Shown: positions 1 to 6,657 of the stretch, in pieces
How the letters are laid out: the number at the start of each line of letters is the position of its first letter
How positions within the stretch are numbered: the stretch's first letter is position 1
NCBI GenBank assembly: GCA_902783705.1
Contig: CACZSA010000252.1
Span: 1-8,246 of the forward strand
DNA length: 8,246 bases
Origin: an uncultured Ruminococcus sp.
GTDB taxonomy: Bacteria > Bacillota > Clostridia > Oscillospirales > CAG-272
Direction of reading: 5' to 3'
Translations under genes and position numbers: made by a program
Notes under the pieces: model-generated
Told to the model about the DNA's origin: nothing
Databases searched by the model: none
The model's input: the letters and a program-made list of their open reading frames with translations, nothing else

Positions 1-41
1 CGAGGAGCGAGCCCTAAGGCTCGTGACGTGGCAATCTCTCC
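1..41 (+). repeat. Left hairpin-repeat unit (truncated by window edge)
   Basis: The unit reads CGAGGA, then a 7-bp stem GCGAGCC (7-13), loop CTAA (14-17) and GGCTCGT (18-24, outermost pair G-T), then GACGTGGCAATCTCTCC (25-41). It aligns without gaps to the right unit read on the minus strand. The flanks are nearly identical, but the stem sequence is quite different while still pairing. Confidence 0.75.
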
Positions 42-133
42 GAAATTGATGAGCAGGATGGAAGCCGGGTGGCAATTTCAGATAAGCATATGCATCCTAT
101 TGTCACCACTTCCCTGCCTGCGTCACCCGGTTT

Positions 134-183
134 GGAGAGATTGCCGCGTCAGGCGTCTCAGGACGCCTTCCTTGCAATGACAA
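134..183 (-). repeat. Right hairpin-repeat unit (complete)
   Basis: Read on the minus strand it is TTGTCATTGCAAGGA, a 7-bp stem AGGCGTC, loop CTGA, GACGCCT, then GACGCGGCAATCTCTCC. Stem and loop lengths (7-4-7) match the left unit exactly, and the loops differ only as CTAA versus CTGA. The stem arms are at 151-157 and 162-168. Confidence 0.75.
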
Positions 184-203
184 TGTTTTGTCTGAAAGGA
201 TAT

Positions 204-223
204 GAAAACCGGAACCCGGTTTC
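204..223. other. Short perfect hairpin between repeat and terminator
   Basis: AAACCGG at 206-212 pairs with CCGGTTT at 216-222 around a 3-base AAC loop, and G204 can pair with C223 past a bulged A. It is not followed by a T-run on the plus strand. On the minus strand the arm ends in TTTT. It could be a backup terminator for the leftward operon or a remnant of a repeat. The function is unknown. Confidence 0.45.
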
Positions 224-229
224 AAATAC

Positions 230-279
230 AAAAAAAGGCTGTCGCATTTCTCCGCATCTGAGCGTTCATGCGACAGGCC
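230..279 (-). terminator. Rho-independent terminator of the leftward URO-D operon
   Basis: Read on the minus strand, CTGTCGCAT pairs with ATGCGACAG (plus-strand arms 239-247 and 268-276, a 9-bp perfect stem). A 20-base loop with a small nested CGC/GCG pairing separates the arms, and seven U residues follow (A-run at 230-236). It begins 16 bases past the stop codon of the 292-1365 gene. The plus strand has only TTTT after the stem, so termination is mainly leftward. Confidence 0.85.
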
Positions 280-291
280 CTTTTGATGAAT

Positions 292-1365
292 TCATTTCCG
301 CAGGGCGAGGAGTCTTTCGAGCGTTTCGGTATCCTCCGCGCCGACGCCGAGGCTCATGTAGATCCCGTCCCCGCCGATCGCGCCGATCACGTCAAAGGCG
401 TCCTGACACCCGCCGACCACCATCATCCGCTTGCCCGCTGCCCGGATCTTCCCGTACACGTCGAGCCAGTGCATCGGGCCGGGCTTTCCCTCTCCGTAGA
501 CCCACTGCACCGCGTTCAGACGAGGCAGGGCGAGGATGCTGTCGAGGTGGCAGAGCTCCCCGATCCCGTCGAGGTGGTAGATCGTGTTGTCGAGCCGCTC
601 CGTGTCCCGCTTGAGGGTGGGCAGCACGAACCGCTCGAACATCGGGTTGCCGATCATGTAGCAGAAATCGCATTGCAGGACATACGACGGCGTCGGGCTG
701 AGGAGTCCGCACCAGTCGGTGTAGCCCGCGCTTCGGGGATGCAGAACGGACTCGAAATCCCGGTACGCGTCGACCCACGCCTCCTCGATCTCCCCGACGA
801 GGCGCAGGACCTCCTCCGGCTCGTCGATCAGGTCCGTGAGCAGTTTTTCCGTCCCGCGCAGGGAGGCCGCCACGTCCATCACGCCGCCGAGATCGGGCAT
901 GCCCATCACGACGGTTTTACCCCAGCGGTCGAGCCCGGCCCGGTAGATGGACTTGATCCGCCGCGCCCACACGTTGTCGGGATCGTAGTGCGCGTGGATA
1001 TCGGCGAGATCATGCTCCCCGTCCGGGAAGAACCAGACCCGGCCCGAGGAGTTGTCGAGCCGCGCCCCGCAGAATGCCGCGACCACGCCCGGTCCGAACG
1101 CGTCGAGGTTCACGCGCGGATAGGCGTCCCCGGCGAATTCGAGCGTCGAGAGGCTCTCGTCGAGCGTCTCGATCAGCTCCTCGGGGGACCAGCGGAAGTC
1201 CGCGCACGTGCTCTGCGAAAGCCACGGTGCCTTCGAGCGTCCCTCAAACGGATGCGCACCGCCGATCGTCACGCACAGCAGCGGTCCGTCGAGCGTTCCC
1301 TTCCACCAACGCTCGTGGCGGTCGAGGACCTCGTTCATCTTCTCTTCGGTAAAAGCGACTGCCAT
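292..1365 (-). CDS. URO-D/MtaA superfamily protein, second gene of the pair
   Basis: A 357-residue protein of the uroporphyrinogen decarboxylase-like TIM-barrel superfamily, which also contains the methylcobamide:CoM methyltransferases MtaA/MtbA. The recognisable part is the C-terminal half: a YHLDG motif with His264 and Asp266 where MtaA-type enzymes have the zinc-binding HxC, then HLDSIL, QWVYGEGKPG and a final GGDGIYMSLGVG strand. The RQAGRYLPEY-type N-terminal motif of heme-pathway HemE is absent, so a role in heme synthesis is unlikely. It is probably cytoplasmic, as no signal peptide is visible. The start at 1365 is supported by AAGGAGG at 1371-1377, five bases upstream. That site lies in the 15-base gap after the stop of the upstream URO-D-like gene, so the two are co-transcribed, and a terminator follows. 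The substrate is unknown; methyl transfer or decarboxylation is only a family-level guess. Confidence 0.85.
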   Translation of the reverse strand: MAVAFTEEKMNEVLDRHERWWKGTLDGPLLCVTIGGAHPFEGRSKAPWLSQSTCADFRWSPEELIETLDESLSTLEFAGDAYPRVNLDAFGPGVVAAFCGARLDNSSGRVWFFPDGEHDLADIHAHYDPDNVWARRIKSIYRAGLDRWGKTVVMGMPDLGGVMDVAASLRGTEKLLTDLIDEPEEVLRLVGEIEEAWVDAYRDFESVLHPRSAGYTDWCGLLSPTPSYVLQCDFCYMIGNPMFERFVLPTLKRDTERLDNTIYHLDGIGELCHLDSILALPRLNAVQWVYGEGKPGPMHWLDVYGKIRAAGKRMMVVGGCQDAFDVIGAIGGDGIYMSLGVGAEDTETLERLLALRK

Positions 1366-1380
1366 GGCGTCCTCCTTCCG

Positions 1381-2349
1381 TTATTCGCGGGCGAGCTTGT
1401 AGATGAGATCGTAGGCGAAGGCGAGGTCTTCCATCGAGCAGTGGTTCTGCACGAAATGCGTGGTGCAGCAAACCCAGCGCTTTCCGCGGAGGAGCGAGAA
1501 CACCCGCCGGATCTCGCGCTCCAGTTCGTCCTGCGGCACGAGGCCCAGAACCGTCTGGATGCAGATCCCGCCGAGGATGGCGAAGCGGTCCTGATACTTC
1601 TCGAGGTACAGATCGTACGACATGCCCGCGCTCTCCTGCCACGGATGCACAAGGTCAAGCCCGAGCTCGGCGATGCCGTCCGTGACCTTCGCGATGCAGC
1701 CGTCCGAATGGAGCGAGCAGAAGCAGCCGCGGCTGTGGACGTAATCGACGACGCGCTTCATGTGGGGACGGATGATCTCCTCCCAGAGGCGGGGATTGAA
1801 GAGCAGGTCCTTCTGCGAGCCCCAGTCGTCGGAGATGTGGACCATGTCGATCCCGAGGTCGATGCAGTGCCCGGCGAATTTCACCGTCCATTCCGCCTGT
1901 CTCCGGTACAGCTCGTCGAGCTCGTCCGGGTACATCGCGAGCCAGAGAAGCTGGTTTTCGATCCCGAAGACGCCGTTGAACTGCTCGAAGAAGCCCGGCG
2001 TCTGGATGTAGCAGAAGCGCCCGCGCTCCTTGTGGAAGGCCATCGCGTCCTGAATGTTCCGGTACTGGTCGAGGATATCCGGATCGGTGAAAATGTCCTC
2101 GTCGAGGAGCAGATCCGGCGTCAGCTCGTCGTTTTCCGCCCGGACGCGGTCGATCACGTCCCCCCGGAAGGATCCCGGTCCTCCGAAGATGTGGCTCATG
2201 TCGAATTCGTACTTGTCTTCGAATGCCGCGACGGAGCCGTAGGTTTCGTTGAGCTCGTTGGTCAGGTTCGCCGACACCCAGCCGTAGATCGGCTGACGGT
2301 CCGTCGGCTGACCGAGAATGGTTCTCCGCACTCTTTCCGTGCTGTCCAT
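1381..2349 (-). CDS. URO-D/MtaA superfamily protein, first gene of the pair
   Basis: A 322-residue URO-D-like barrel protein. Typical features are the N-terminal STERVRRTILGQPTDRQP segment (family helix and entry strand), DMVHISDDWGSQ in the middle, LHSDGC at residues 213-218, then LGLDLVHPWQESAGMS, FAILGGICIQ, and a C-terminal CCTTHFVQNHCS. His214 and Asp216 occupy the position of the HxC zinc motif of MtaA, and His298 falls about where MtaA has its third ligand, a cysteine. The metal site, if present, would therefore differ. These alignments are from memory of the family. The open frame extends upstream to 2565, but the start at 2349 is chosen because AGGAGG (2357-2362) lies 7 bases before it and a strong promoter lies just behind. 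It has diverged clearly from its downstream partner, so this is not a recent duplication. The substrate is unknown. Confidence 0.87.
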   Translation of the reverse strand: MDSTERVRRTILGQPTDRQPIYGWVSANLTNELNETYGSVAAFEDKYEFDMSHIFGGPGSFRGDVIDRVRAENDELTPDLLLDEDIFTDPDILDQYRNIQDAMAFHKERGRFCYIQTPGFFEQFNGVFGIENQLLWLAMYPDELDELYRRQAEWTVKFAGHCIDLGIDMVHISDDWGSQKDLLFNPRLWEEIIRPHMKRVVDYVHSRGCFCSLHSDGCIAKVTDGIAELGLDLVHPWQESAGMSYDLYLEKYQDRFAILGGICIQTVLGLVPQDELEREIRRVFSLLRGKRWVCCTTHFVQNHCSMEDLAFAYDLIYKLARE

Positions 2350-2374
2350 GCGCTCGCCTCCTCTCTTTTTCCCG

Positions 2375-2403
2375 ATTATAGCACAATCCGCGCGGGATTG
2401 CAA
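2375..2403 (-). promoter_or_regulatory. Near-consensus sigma-A-type promoter for the URO-D pair
   Basis: On the minus strand there is TTGCAA (2398-2403), a 17-base spacer, then TATAAT (2375-2380) preceded by TGC, an extended -10. Transcription would begin near 2368, giving a leader of about 19 bases that holds little besides the ribosome binding site. The promoter lies in the 76-base gap after the lipoprotein stop, so the URO-D genes can be expressed independently of it. I see no operator-like dyad over it. Confidence 0.85.
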
Positions 2404-2425
2404 GACAGGATTCGCGCAAAAGCCG

Positions 2426-4873
2426 TCACGAATGCTCGGCGAGCCAGATCGAGACGCGGGACTGGATCTTCGCGGCGCAGTTCTCCGCAGTCCCGACGCC
2501 GCCCGTCCAGGCCGAGATCTCCTCCGCGACGATCGAGGCGATCTCGGGGGAGATCTTCTCTGCAAGCGGATAGCCGACTGTGTCGAGGAGGCGCCGGATG
2601 TGCTCGATATCCCCCGGCTCCGACAGGACGAGATACCCGGGGCGCGTCAGCTTCTCCTGCGTCATGTCCGGGTCGCGTTCGGAGGCGATTGTAAGCCCGT
2701 CGAAGTAGACGATCGTCTGACGGTTATAGGGATCTTCCCTCTCCAAATTCCGCTCGAAGACAGTTTTCAGCGTCGGAAGCTGGAAGAGAGAGTCCCCGTC
2801 CGCGATGAGAGTATGGATCACGTCCCACGCCGTTTCCCGCTCGGCGCACCACCGGGTCATGACGACGCAGTTTTCAGCCCGGCAGTCGATCCCGCTGTGC
2901 CCCTCTGCCGGATGGCCGAGGAAGACCCAGTCCTTCGTGCCGAAGAGGGATTCGCTCCAATAGACCTTGAGATCGTTGATTCCTGCCCATTGAAGCAGGA
3001 TCCGGTCCTGATATGCCCAGTCGTAAACAGATGCCCAATCCCTCTTGGCGTAGAGCTGCCCGGTCGGAGAGACCTTCATCCATTCGTCCGTATCCTTCGG
3101 CAGCGAGGCGTAGAAATTCAGCCAGCGGAGGAAGAGCGGGCTGTCGAAATGCGCCTCCCCCTTCTCAAGATCCACGAATACGCCGTACCCGTCCGGGCCG
3201 AGCAGCATCGATTCCGCATTGTCCTGCCGGAGTGAGTGGTAGAACACCGTATCCGCAGGCATGTTCTCGGCGACGTCCAGCATCCGCTCGAAGGTCCATC
3301 CGCTCTCCTCCGTCAAGTCCGGCGCGTACCGGTCGAGGACGGAGCGCGCGCTGAGCGGTCCCCAGAGCTTGACGCGTCCGGTCATGCCCCAGATTCCGCC
3401 GTCCGGTGCGGCAAACATGCGCTCCGTGCAGTCGAAGAGATTGTCCCGGTTCACGACGTCGTCCGCCTCCATGAAAGGAGAGAGATCCTCATAAAGCCTG
3501 TCCCGCACGATCACCTGCGTTAAGGCGTCTCCGTATTCTGCAATCACCAGATCGGGCCGATAGATGCCCGTGAGAATGTCCATCGTGAGCCTGTTCAGGC
3601 CGCCGTCCGGATTTTCGGAATTGTTGTAGATCGTGTAGTCCCGCAGAACGACCCGGCACCCCGGGTGATCCCGGTTATACTCCACGAAGAGGTCGCTCCA
3701 GTCCATGGCCGCGGCGCCGAGCTTCGTTCCGAGGGCGACCTCCACCACTTTCAGCGAGGAGAGATCGATGTCCCCGGAGGCGGTATAGAGCGCGAGGGAG
3801 CCGTTCTCCGTGAAGAGAAAGCAGTCCTCGGAGAACACGGACAGAAGATACGCCCACTCACCCCCGCCTCCGTTGACGTTCGTCTTCACATTGGAATTTT
3901 TGAAGTCCATGAGGCATTCGACCGCGGCGTTTTCCCGCTCGTCGAGGACGGCCCGCCAGACGCCGGAATTCGTGGAATAGTAGAAGGTCCCGCCGTCGCC
4001 GCCCTGCGGAAAGACGATCCGATCCGGCAGCTCCGGAAGCTCGATCCTCCGCTTGCTTCCGTCCCGTCCGATCAGCATCGCGCCGATGACGGTGGAATTG
4101 AGCTTCACCGTCACACCGCCGCCCGCGCTGTCCGGGATCGCCGTCATGGGCGTGTTGTGATACTCGTCGCGCACCGTTTTCTGCACGAGCTCCGGCGTGA
4201 AGACGATCTGCCTGCCCGAGCTCCCGACGATGCACTCGACCCAGAGATCGCCGTCCGCGTCCGCGGCGAAGTTCTGAACATAGAATTCTCCATTTGCGCC
4301 GAAGAGAGGATTGAGCGGCAGGGCCTCCGAGAGAGCGCCTTCGGGATGCTCTCCGTCCGGCAGGTCGTAGCGGTAGAGGTCGATGTCGCAGTAGGGGCGG
4401 AAGTCAGCCTCGCTCCGCTCGCGGGTCCTCTGCGCTGCGAAGAAGAGCCGCTCCTCCCCGTCGAATGCCCAGCGGGCGACGCTCCCCTCCCCGAAATCCG
4501 GCAGAGGGACTGTCCGGGTGACGCCGTGCTCCGCGTCCGTTGTTACGATCAGGTACAGGGGTTCCCCGTCGTCCGCATTCCGGTCGATCCGGGTGAGAAG
4601 GACCGTGACCGCGCCCGTCTCCGCGTCGATATACGGCGAGCAATTCTGCGTCTCGGATCCTGCCTCGTATCCCTCCGTCAGAGCGAGCGGCACGGGACGG
4701 TAGACGCCCGTGAGGACCTCGGTGTGCGCGGTCGGCTCCTGCGGGGCGACGATCACGGGGCCGTTCTGCGCCTCAGTCTTCGCTTCGTCCGTTTTGTCGG
4801 CCCTGCAGGACGCGAGGAGCGCGAGGCAGAGGAGGATCGCCGTGATCGCAGTCATTCGTCTGGTGATTTTCAT
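2426..4873 (-). CDS. Lipoprotein: beta-propeller-like region fused to extracellular solute-binding domain
   Basis: An 815-residue exported lipoprotein. Residues 1-23 are a signal peptide: KITRR, a hydrophobic stretch, and lipobox LASC with Cys23 as the lipidated residue. An acidic linker follows. Residues from about 50 to 370 contain repeated short strands with D.DG..W- and G.Y-type turns (for example DADGDLWVE, DGGTFYYSTNSGVW, FTENGSLALYTASGD) that look like beta-propeller blades. From about 375 to the end it resembles a family 1 extracellular solute-binding protein: FVEYNRDHPGCRVVLRDY, then YRPDLVIAEYGD, LYEDLSPFME, and GEAHFDSPLFLRWLNFY. It would sit on the outer membrane face and bind a ligand. 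At 815 residues it is about twice the usual length of such proteins, and no permease or ATPase gene is adjacent. The frame is open up to 4945, but that extension crosses the upstream terminator, and the signal peptide fixes the start at 4873. The ribosome site (AGGAAAGG, about 13 bases away) is weak. No terminator follows. Confidence 0.85.
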   Translation of the reverse strand: MKITRRMTAITAILLCLALLASCRADKTDEAKTEAQNGPVIVAPQEPTAHTEVLTGVYRPVPLALTEGYEAGSETQNCSPYIDAETGAVTVLLTRIDRNADDGEPLYLIVTTDAEHGVTRTVPLPDFGEGSVARWAFDGEERLFFAAQRTRERSEADFRPYCDIDLYRYDLPDGEHPEGALSEALPLNPLFGANGEFYVQNFAADADGDLWVECIVGSSGRQIVFTPELVQKTVRDEYHNTPMTAIPDSAGGGVTVKLNSTVIGAMLIGRDGSKRRIELPELPDRIVFPQGGDGGTFYYSTNSGVWRAVLDERENAAVECLMDFKNSNVKTNVNGGGGEWAYLLSVFSEDCFLFTENGSLALYTASGDIDLSSLKVVEVALGTKLGAAAMDWSDLFVEYNRDHPGCRVVLRDYTIYNNSENPDGGLNRLTMDILTGIYRPDLVIAEYGDALTQVIVRDRLYEDLSPFMEADDVVNRDNLFDCTERMFAAPDGGIWGMTGRVKLWGPLSARSVLDRYAPDLTEESGWTFERMLDVAENMPADTVFYHSLRQDNAESMLLGPDGYGVFVDLEKGEAHFDSPLFLRWLNFYASLPKDTDEWMKVSPTGQLYAKRDWASVYDWAYQDRILLQWAGINDLKVYWSESLFGTKDWVFLGHPAEGHSGIDCRAENCVVMTRWCAERETAWDVIHTLIADGDSLFQLPTLKTVFERNLEREDPYNRQTIVYFDGLTIASERDPDMTQEKLTRPGYLVLSEPGDIEHIRRLLDTVGYPLAEKISPEIASIVAEEISAWTGGVGTAENCAAKIQSRVSIWLAEHS

Positions 4874-4918
4874 GGTGGTTACCCAGCCTTTCCTGTTGTT
4901 CTCTGCCTGAGAAGACGT

Positions 4919-4956
4919 AAAAAATCCCGGGACGTCTCGCGGCATTCCCGGGATTT
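4919..4956 (-). terminator. Rho-independent terminator after the hydrolase gene
   Basis: AAATCCCGGGA (4922-4932) pairs perfectly with TCCCGGGATTT (4946-4956) around a 13-base loop. On the minus strand the stem runs into six U residues (A-run 4919-4924). It lies 25 bases past the hydrolase stop and about 45 bases before the lipoprotein start, so it insulates the lipoprotein from the hydrolase transcript. Confidence 0.88.
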
Positions 4957-4981
4957 ACAGAAAGTTCACAAATTCAGGGTA

Positions 4982-5866
4982 TCAGATCCCCCGCTCCGCC
5001 ATCCACGCGCGGAGGAGACCGATGTACTTTTTGTTCTCCTCGACGAAGCAGGTGTGGCGGCAGGTGCGGAAGAGCTCCCAGCGCGCGCCGGGGATCCGGT
5101 CCGCCATGTACTTCGCGATGTACGGCGTGCAGAGATCGCTCCCGCCGCTCACGACGAGGGTCGGCACGTCGATTGTCCCGAGGCATTCCGTCACGTCGAA
5201 ATCGCACAGCGTCCCCGTCGGGGTGAATTCGTTCGGTCCCCACGCGGTGAGGTAGCACTCCTCGCCCGCACGCTTCGGTCTTGTCAGGCAGTCGGGATCG
5301 CCCGGACCGTATTCTCCGCCCGCGTGCAGGCGCATATAGGTGTCCTCGGCCTCGCGATAGGCGGGGGAGGTGAAGTCGCCGGATTCCACGGCAAGGCGGA
5401 TCGCCTCCTGCATCGCCGCCGGGAGCTGCGTGATCATCCGCGCCTGCTCCTCGGCCCACATCCGGCTCGACGGCAGGGTGCTCGAGAGGACCGCGCCGCG
5501 CACGCCGGGATGGTCGTGTCGGCAGAGATATTCGAGGAGGAGCATCCCGCCCCACGACTGCCCGAGGAGGATCACGTCGCCGAGGCCGAGGTATTCCCGC
5601 AGGGCGGTGAGTTCCCCGAGCCACGTCTCCATCGTCCAGAGCTCGGGATGCCCGTCGAGGTAGGAGTTCCCGCAGCCGAGCTGATCGTAGGTGACAAGCG
5701 CGCGACCGTCCTCCTCGGCGAGGGAGTCGAGGACCTCAAAATAGTTGTGCGTCGAGCCGGGACCGCCGTGCAGGAGCAGAACGGGCGTCTTCCCGCTGCC
5801 GATCGATCCGGCGATCCGGTAATAGGTCCGGTATCCGAGATAGGGCATGGTTCCTTCGGTAATCAT
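4982..5866 (-). CDS. Alpha/beta hydrolase, prolyl iminopeptidase family (peptidase S33)
   Basis: A 294-residue cytoplasmic enzyme of the proline iminopeptidase type, which removes N-terminal proline (or similar small residues) from short peptides in peptide salvage. The oxyanion motif HGGPG is at 33-37, DQLGCGNS at 61-68, and the nucleophile elbow GQSWGG places the catalytic Ser at 104. Asp244 (SGGSDLCTP) and His271 (CRHTCF) complete the triad. GPNEF, with Glu213, matches the acidic residue that in this family contacts the substrate's free amino terminus. Length is normal. The start at 5866 is preferred over an ATG seven codons upstream because GGAG lies 8 bases before it and the upstream ATG would overlap this site. 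It diverges from the Nudix gene across 98 bases, in which I found no convincing leftward promoter. Some family members are esterases or lactonases, so the substrate remains open. Confidence 0.9.
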   Translation of the reverse strand: MITEGTMPYLGYRTYYRIAGSIGSGKTPVLLLHGGPGSTHNYFEVLDSLAEEDGRALVTYDQLGCGNSYLDGHPELWTMETWLGELTALREYLGLGDVILLGQSWGGMLLLEYLCRHDHPGVRGAVLSSTLPSSRMWAEEQARMITQLPAAMQEAIRLAVESGDFTSPAYREAEDTYMRLHAGGEYGPGDPDCLTRPKRAGEECYLTAWGPNEFTPTGTLCDFDVTECLGTIDVPTLVVSGGSDLCTPYIAKYMADRIPGARWELFRTCRHTCFVEENKKYIGLLRAWMAERGI

Positions 5867-5902
5867 GAAAGGTTCTCCTTTGTGCAAAAATGAAGCGCGG
5901 GC

Positions 5903-5931
5903 TTGCGGGACGGCGGCGGATGTGGTATAAT
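5903..5931 (+). promoter_or_regulatory. Sigma-A-type promoter for the Nudix gene
   Basis: TTGCGG (5903-5908), a 17-base spacer and TATAAT (5926-5931) preceded by TGG (extended -10). Transcription would start near 5938, about 27 bases before the Nudix start codon. The layout is the same as that of the promoter at 2375-2403. Confidence 0.8.
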
Positions 5932-5964
5932 GAAGAAAAACAGGCTCCGAAAGGAATATCCCCC

Positions 5965-6522
5965 ATGAATCTCATCGAAACCATGACGTCGTCCGAGCTG
6001 ATCTTCGACGGGCGCGTCGTCCACCTGTACCGCGACACGGTCACCCTCCCCGACGGCGCGTCCGCGATCCGCGAGATCGTCCGTCACATCGGCGCGGTCT
6101 GCGTCGTTCCGATCACCGACGACGGCGAGGTGATCCTCGAGCGGCAGTATCGCTACGCCGTCGGACAAGTCCTCACCGAGATCCCCGCCGGAAAGCTCGA
6201 CGCCCCGGATGAGGATTTCGCAGAAGCCGCCCTCCGCGAGCTGCGGGAGGAGACGGGCGCGGTCCCCGCTGAGCTTGTCGATCTCGGCGATTTCTACGGG
6301 TCCCCGGCGATCATGGGCGAGCGCATCCGCATGTTCCTCGCCCGCGGACTGACCTTCCGCGAACAGCATCTCGACCGGGACGAATTCCTCGAGGTCTTCC
6401 GCATGCCGCTCGCCGACGCCGTGCGCGAGGTCCTCGACGGGCATATCGCCGACGGAAAGACGCAGTGTGCGATCCTCCGCGCCGCCGCGATGACCGGGAT
6501 CCTCGCCGAAGCGCGGAAATAA
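5965..6522 (+). CDS. Nudix hydrolase, probable ADP-ribose pyrophosphatase
   Basis: A 185-residue Nudix enzyme expected to split ADP-ribose into AMP and ribose 5-phosphate, clearing a reactive sugar nucleotide. The Nudix box spans residues 76-99, from GKLDAP to RELREETGA, with metal-binding glutamates at 92, 95 and 96. Pro114 (FYGSP) lies 16 residues after the box glycine Gly98, the spacing that marks the ADP-ribose branch of the family. The upstream VCVVPITDDGEVILERQYR and EIPAGKL also fit that branch. One residue is inserted between the first Gly and first Glu of the box (six instead of five). The frame is open to 5890, but that would start upstream of the promoter; AGGA at 5952-5955, nine bases before ATG 5965, decides the start. 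No clear terminator follows, so readthrough into the polymerase gene 135 bases downstream is possible. Confidence 0.88.
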   Translation: MNLIETMTSSELIFDGRVVHLYRDTVTLPDGASAIREIVRHIGAVCVVPITDDGEVILERQYRYAVGQVLTEIPAGKLDAPDEDFAEAALRELREETGAVPAELVDLGDFYGSPAIMGERIRMFLARGLTFREQHLDRDEFLEVFRMPLADAVREVLDGHIADGKTQCAILRAAAMTGILAEARK

Positions 6523-6545
6523 GCTCTGTACCCGTATGATACGCC

Positions 6546-6606
6546 CCGCGCTGCGGAAATGCAAGGCGGGAATTGTAAAAACAGCGCGGACTTCTCCGGC
6601 AGTCCG
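6546..6606 (+). other. Two overlapping inverted repeats in the polymerase leader
   Basis: CCGCGCTG (6546-6553) can pair with CAGCGCGG (6582-6589) over a 28-base loop, and CGGACT (6587-6592) with AGTCCG (6601-6606) over an 8-base loop. The two share bases 6587-6589, so they compete. No T-run follows the second stem, so neither is a normal terminator. No promoter or LexA-type operator (GAAC-N4-GTTC) could be found in this 135-base gap. Confidence 0.4.
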
Positions 6607-6657
6607 TGAAAAACGGGCATCATCACCGAAAGAATTCTCACGAAAGGAGACGGCGGC

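Larger units (their letters stand above)
1..183. repeat. Imperfect palindrome made of two inverted hairpin-repeat units (MITE-like)
   Basis: The two ends are inverted copies of one unit (1-41 forward, 134-183 reverse). The interior also folds on itself imperfectly: GCAGG-AT-GGAAG at 52-63 faces the reverse complement of CTTCCCTGCCTGC at 110-122, and the middle contains GCATATGC at 86-93. The left unit lacks the TTGTCATTG that ends the right unit, so the element probably begins about 9 bases before the window. No protein is encoded: the only ORF here runs on antisense to the neighbouring gene. The sequence resembles interspersed non-coding repeats with TTGTCATTGC...GGCAATCTC ends that I recall from many bacterial genomes. 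That it is mobile is inference, since neither a transposase nor target duplications can be seen. Confidence 0.75.

Noticed and set aside
86..95. GCATATGCAT as a LexA-like operator
   Set aside because: It lacks the GAAC/GTTC half-sites and lies in the centre of the repeat element, away from any promoter.
69..614. 181-codon open frame on the plus strand across the palindrome
   Set aside because: It runs through the repeat, both hairpins and into antisense of the URO-D gene, and turns into Arg/Ser-rich shadow sequence.
292..2349. Heme biosynthesis uroporphyrinogen decarboxylase (hemE)
   Set aside because: The N-terminal RQAGRYLPEY-type motif is absent from both genes, and no other heme genes are nearby.
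2350..2565. Upstream extension of the first URO-D-like gene
   Set aside because: The extra residues are low-complexity Arg/Ser/Pro, overlap the lipoprotein gene and lie upstream of the promoter and of the ribosome binding site at 2357-2362.
268..2694. 808-codon open frame on the plus strand
   Set aside because: It is antisense to both URO-D genes and the end of the lipoprotein gene. In GC-rich genes the antisense of rare TTA, CTA and TCA codons seldom makes stops, so long shadow frames are expected. The translation matches no family and has no proper start signal.
3665..5893. 742-codon open frame on the plus strand
   Set aside because: It is antisense to the lipoprotein and hydrolase genes and crosses the terminator between them. 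It is rich in Arg, Glu, Val and Asp, as expected for a shadow frame, with no recognisable domain.
5867..5964. A leftward promoter for the hydrolase in the divergent gap
   Set aside because: CATTAT and TATACC on the minus strand are possible -10 boxes, but none has an acceptable -35 at 16-18 bases, and they overlap the better plus-strand promoter.
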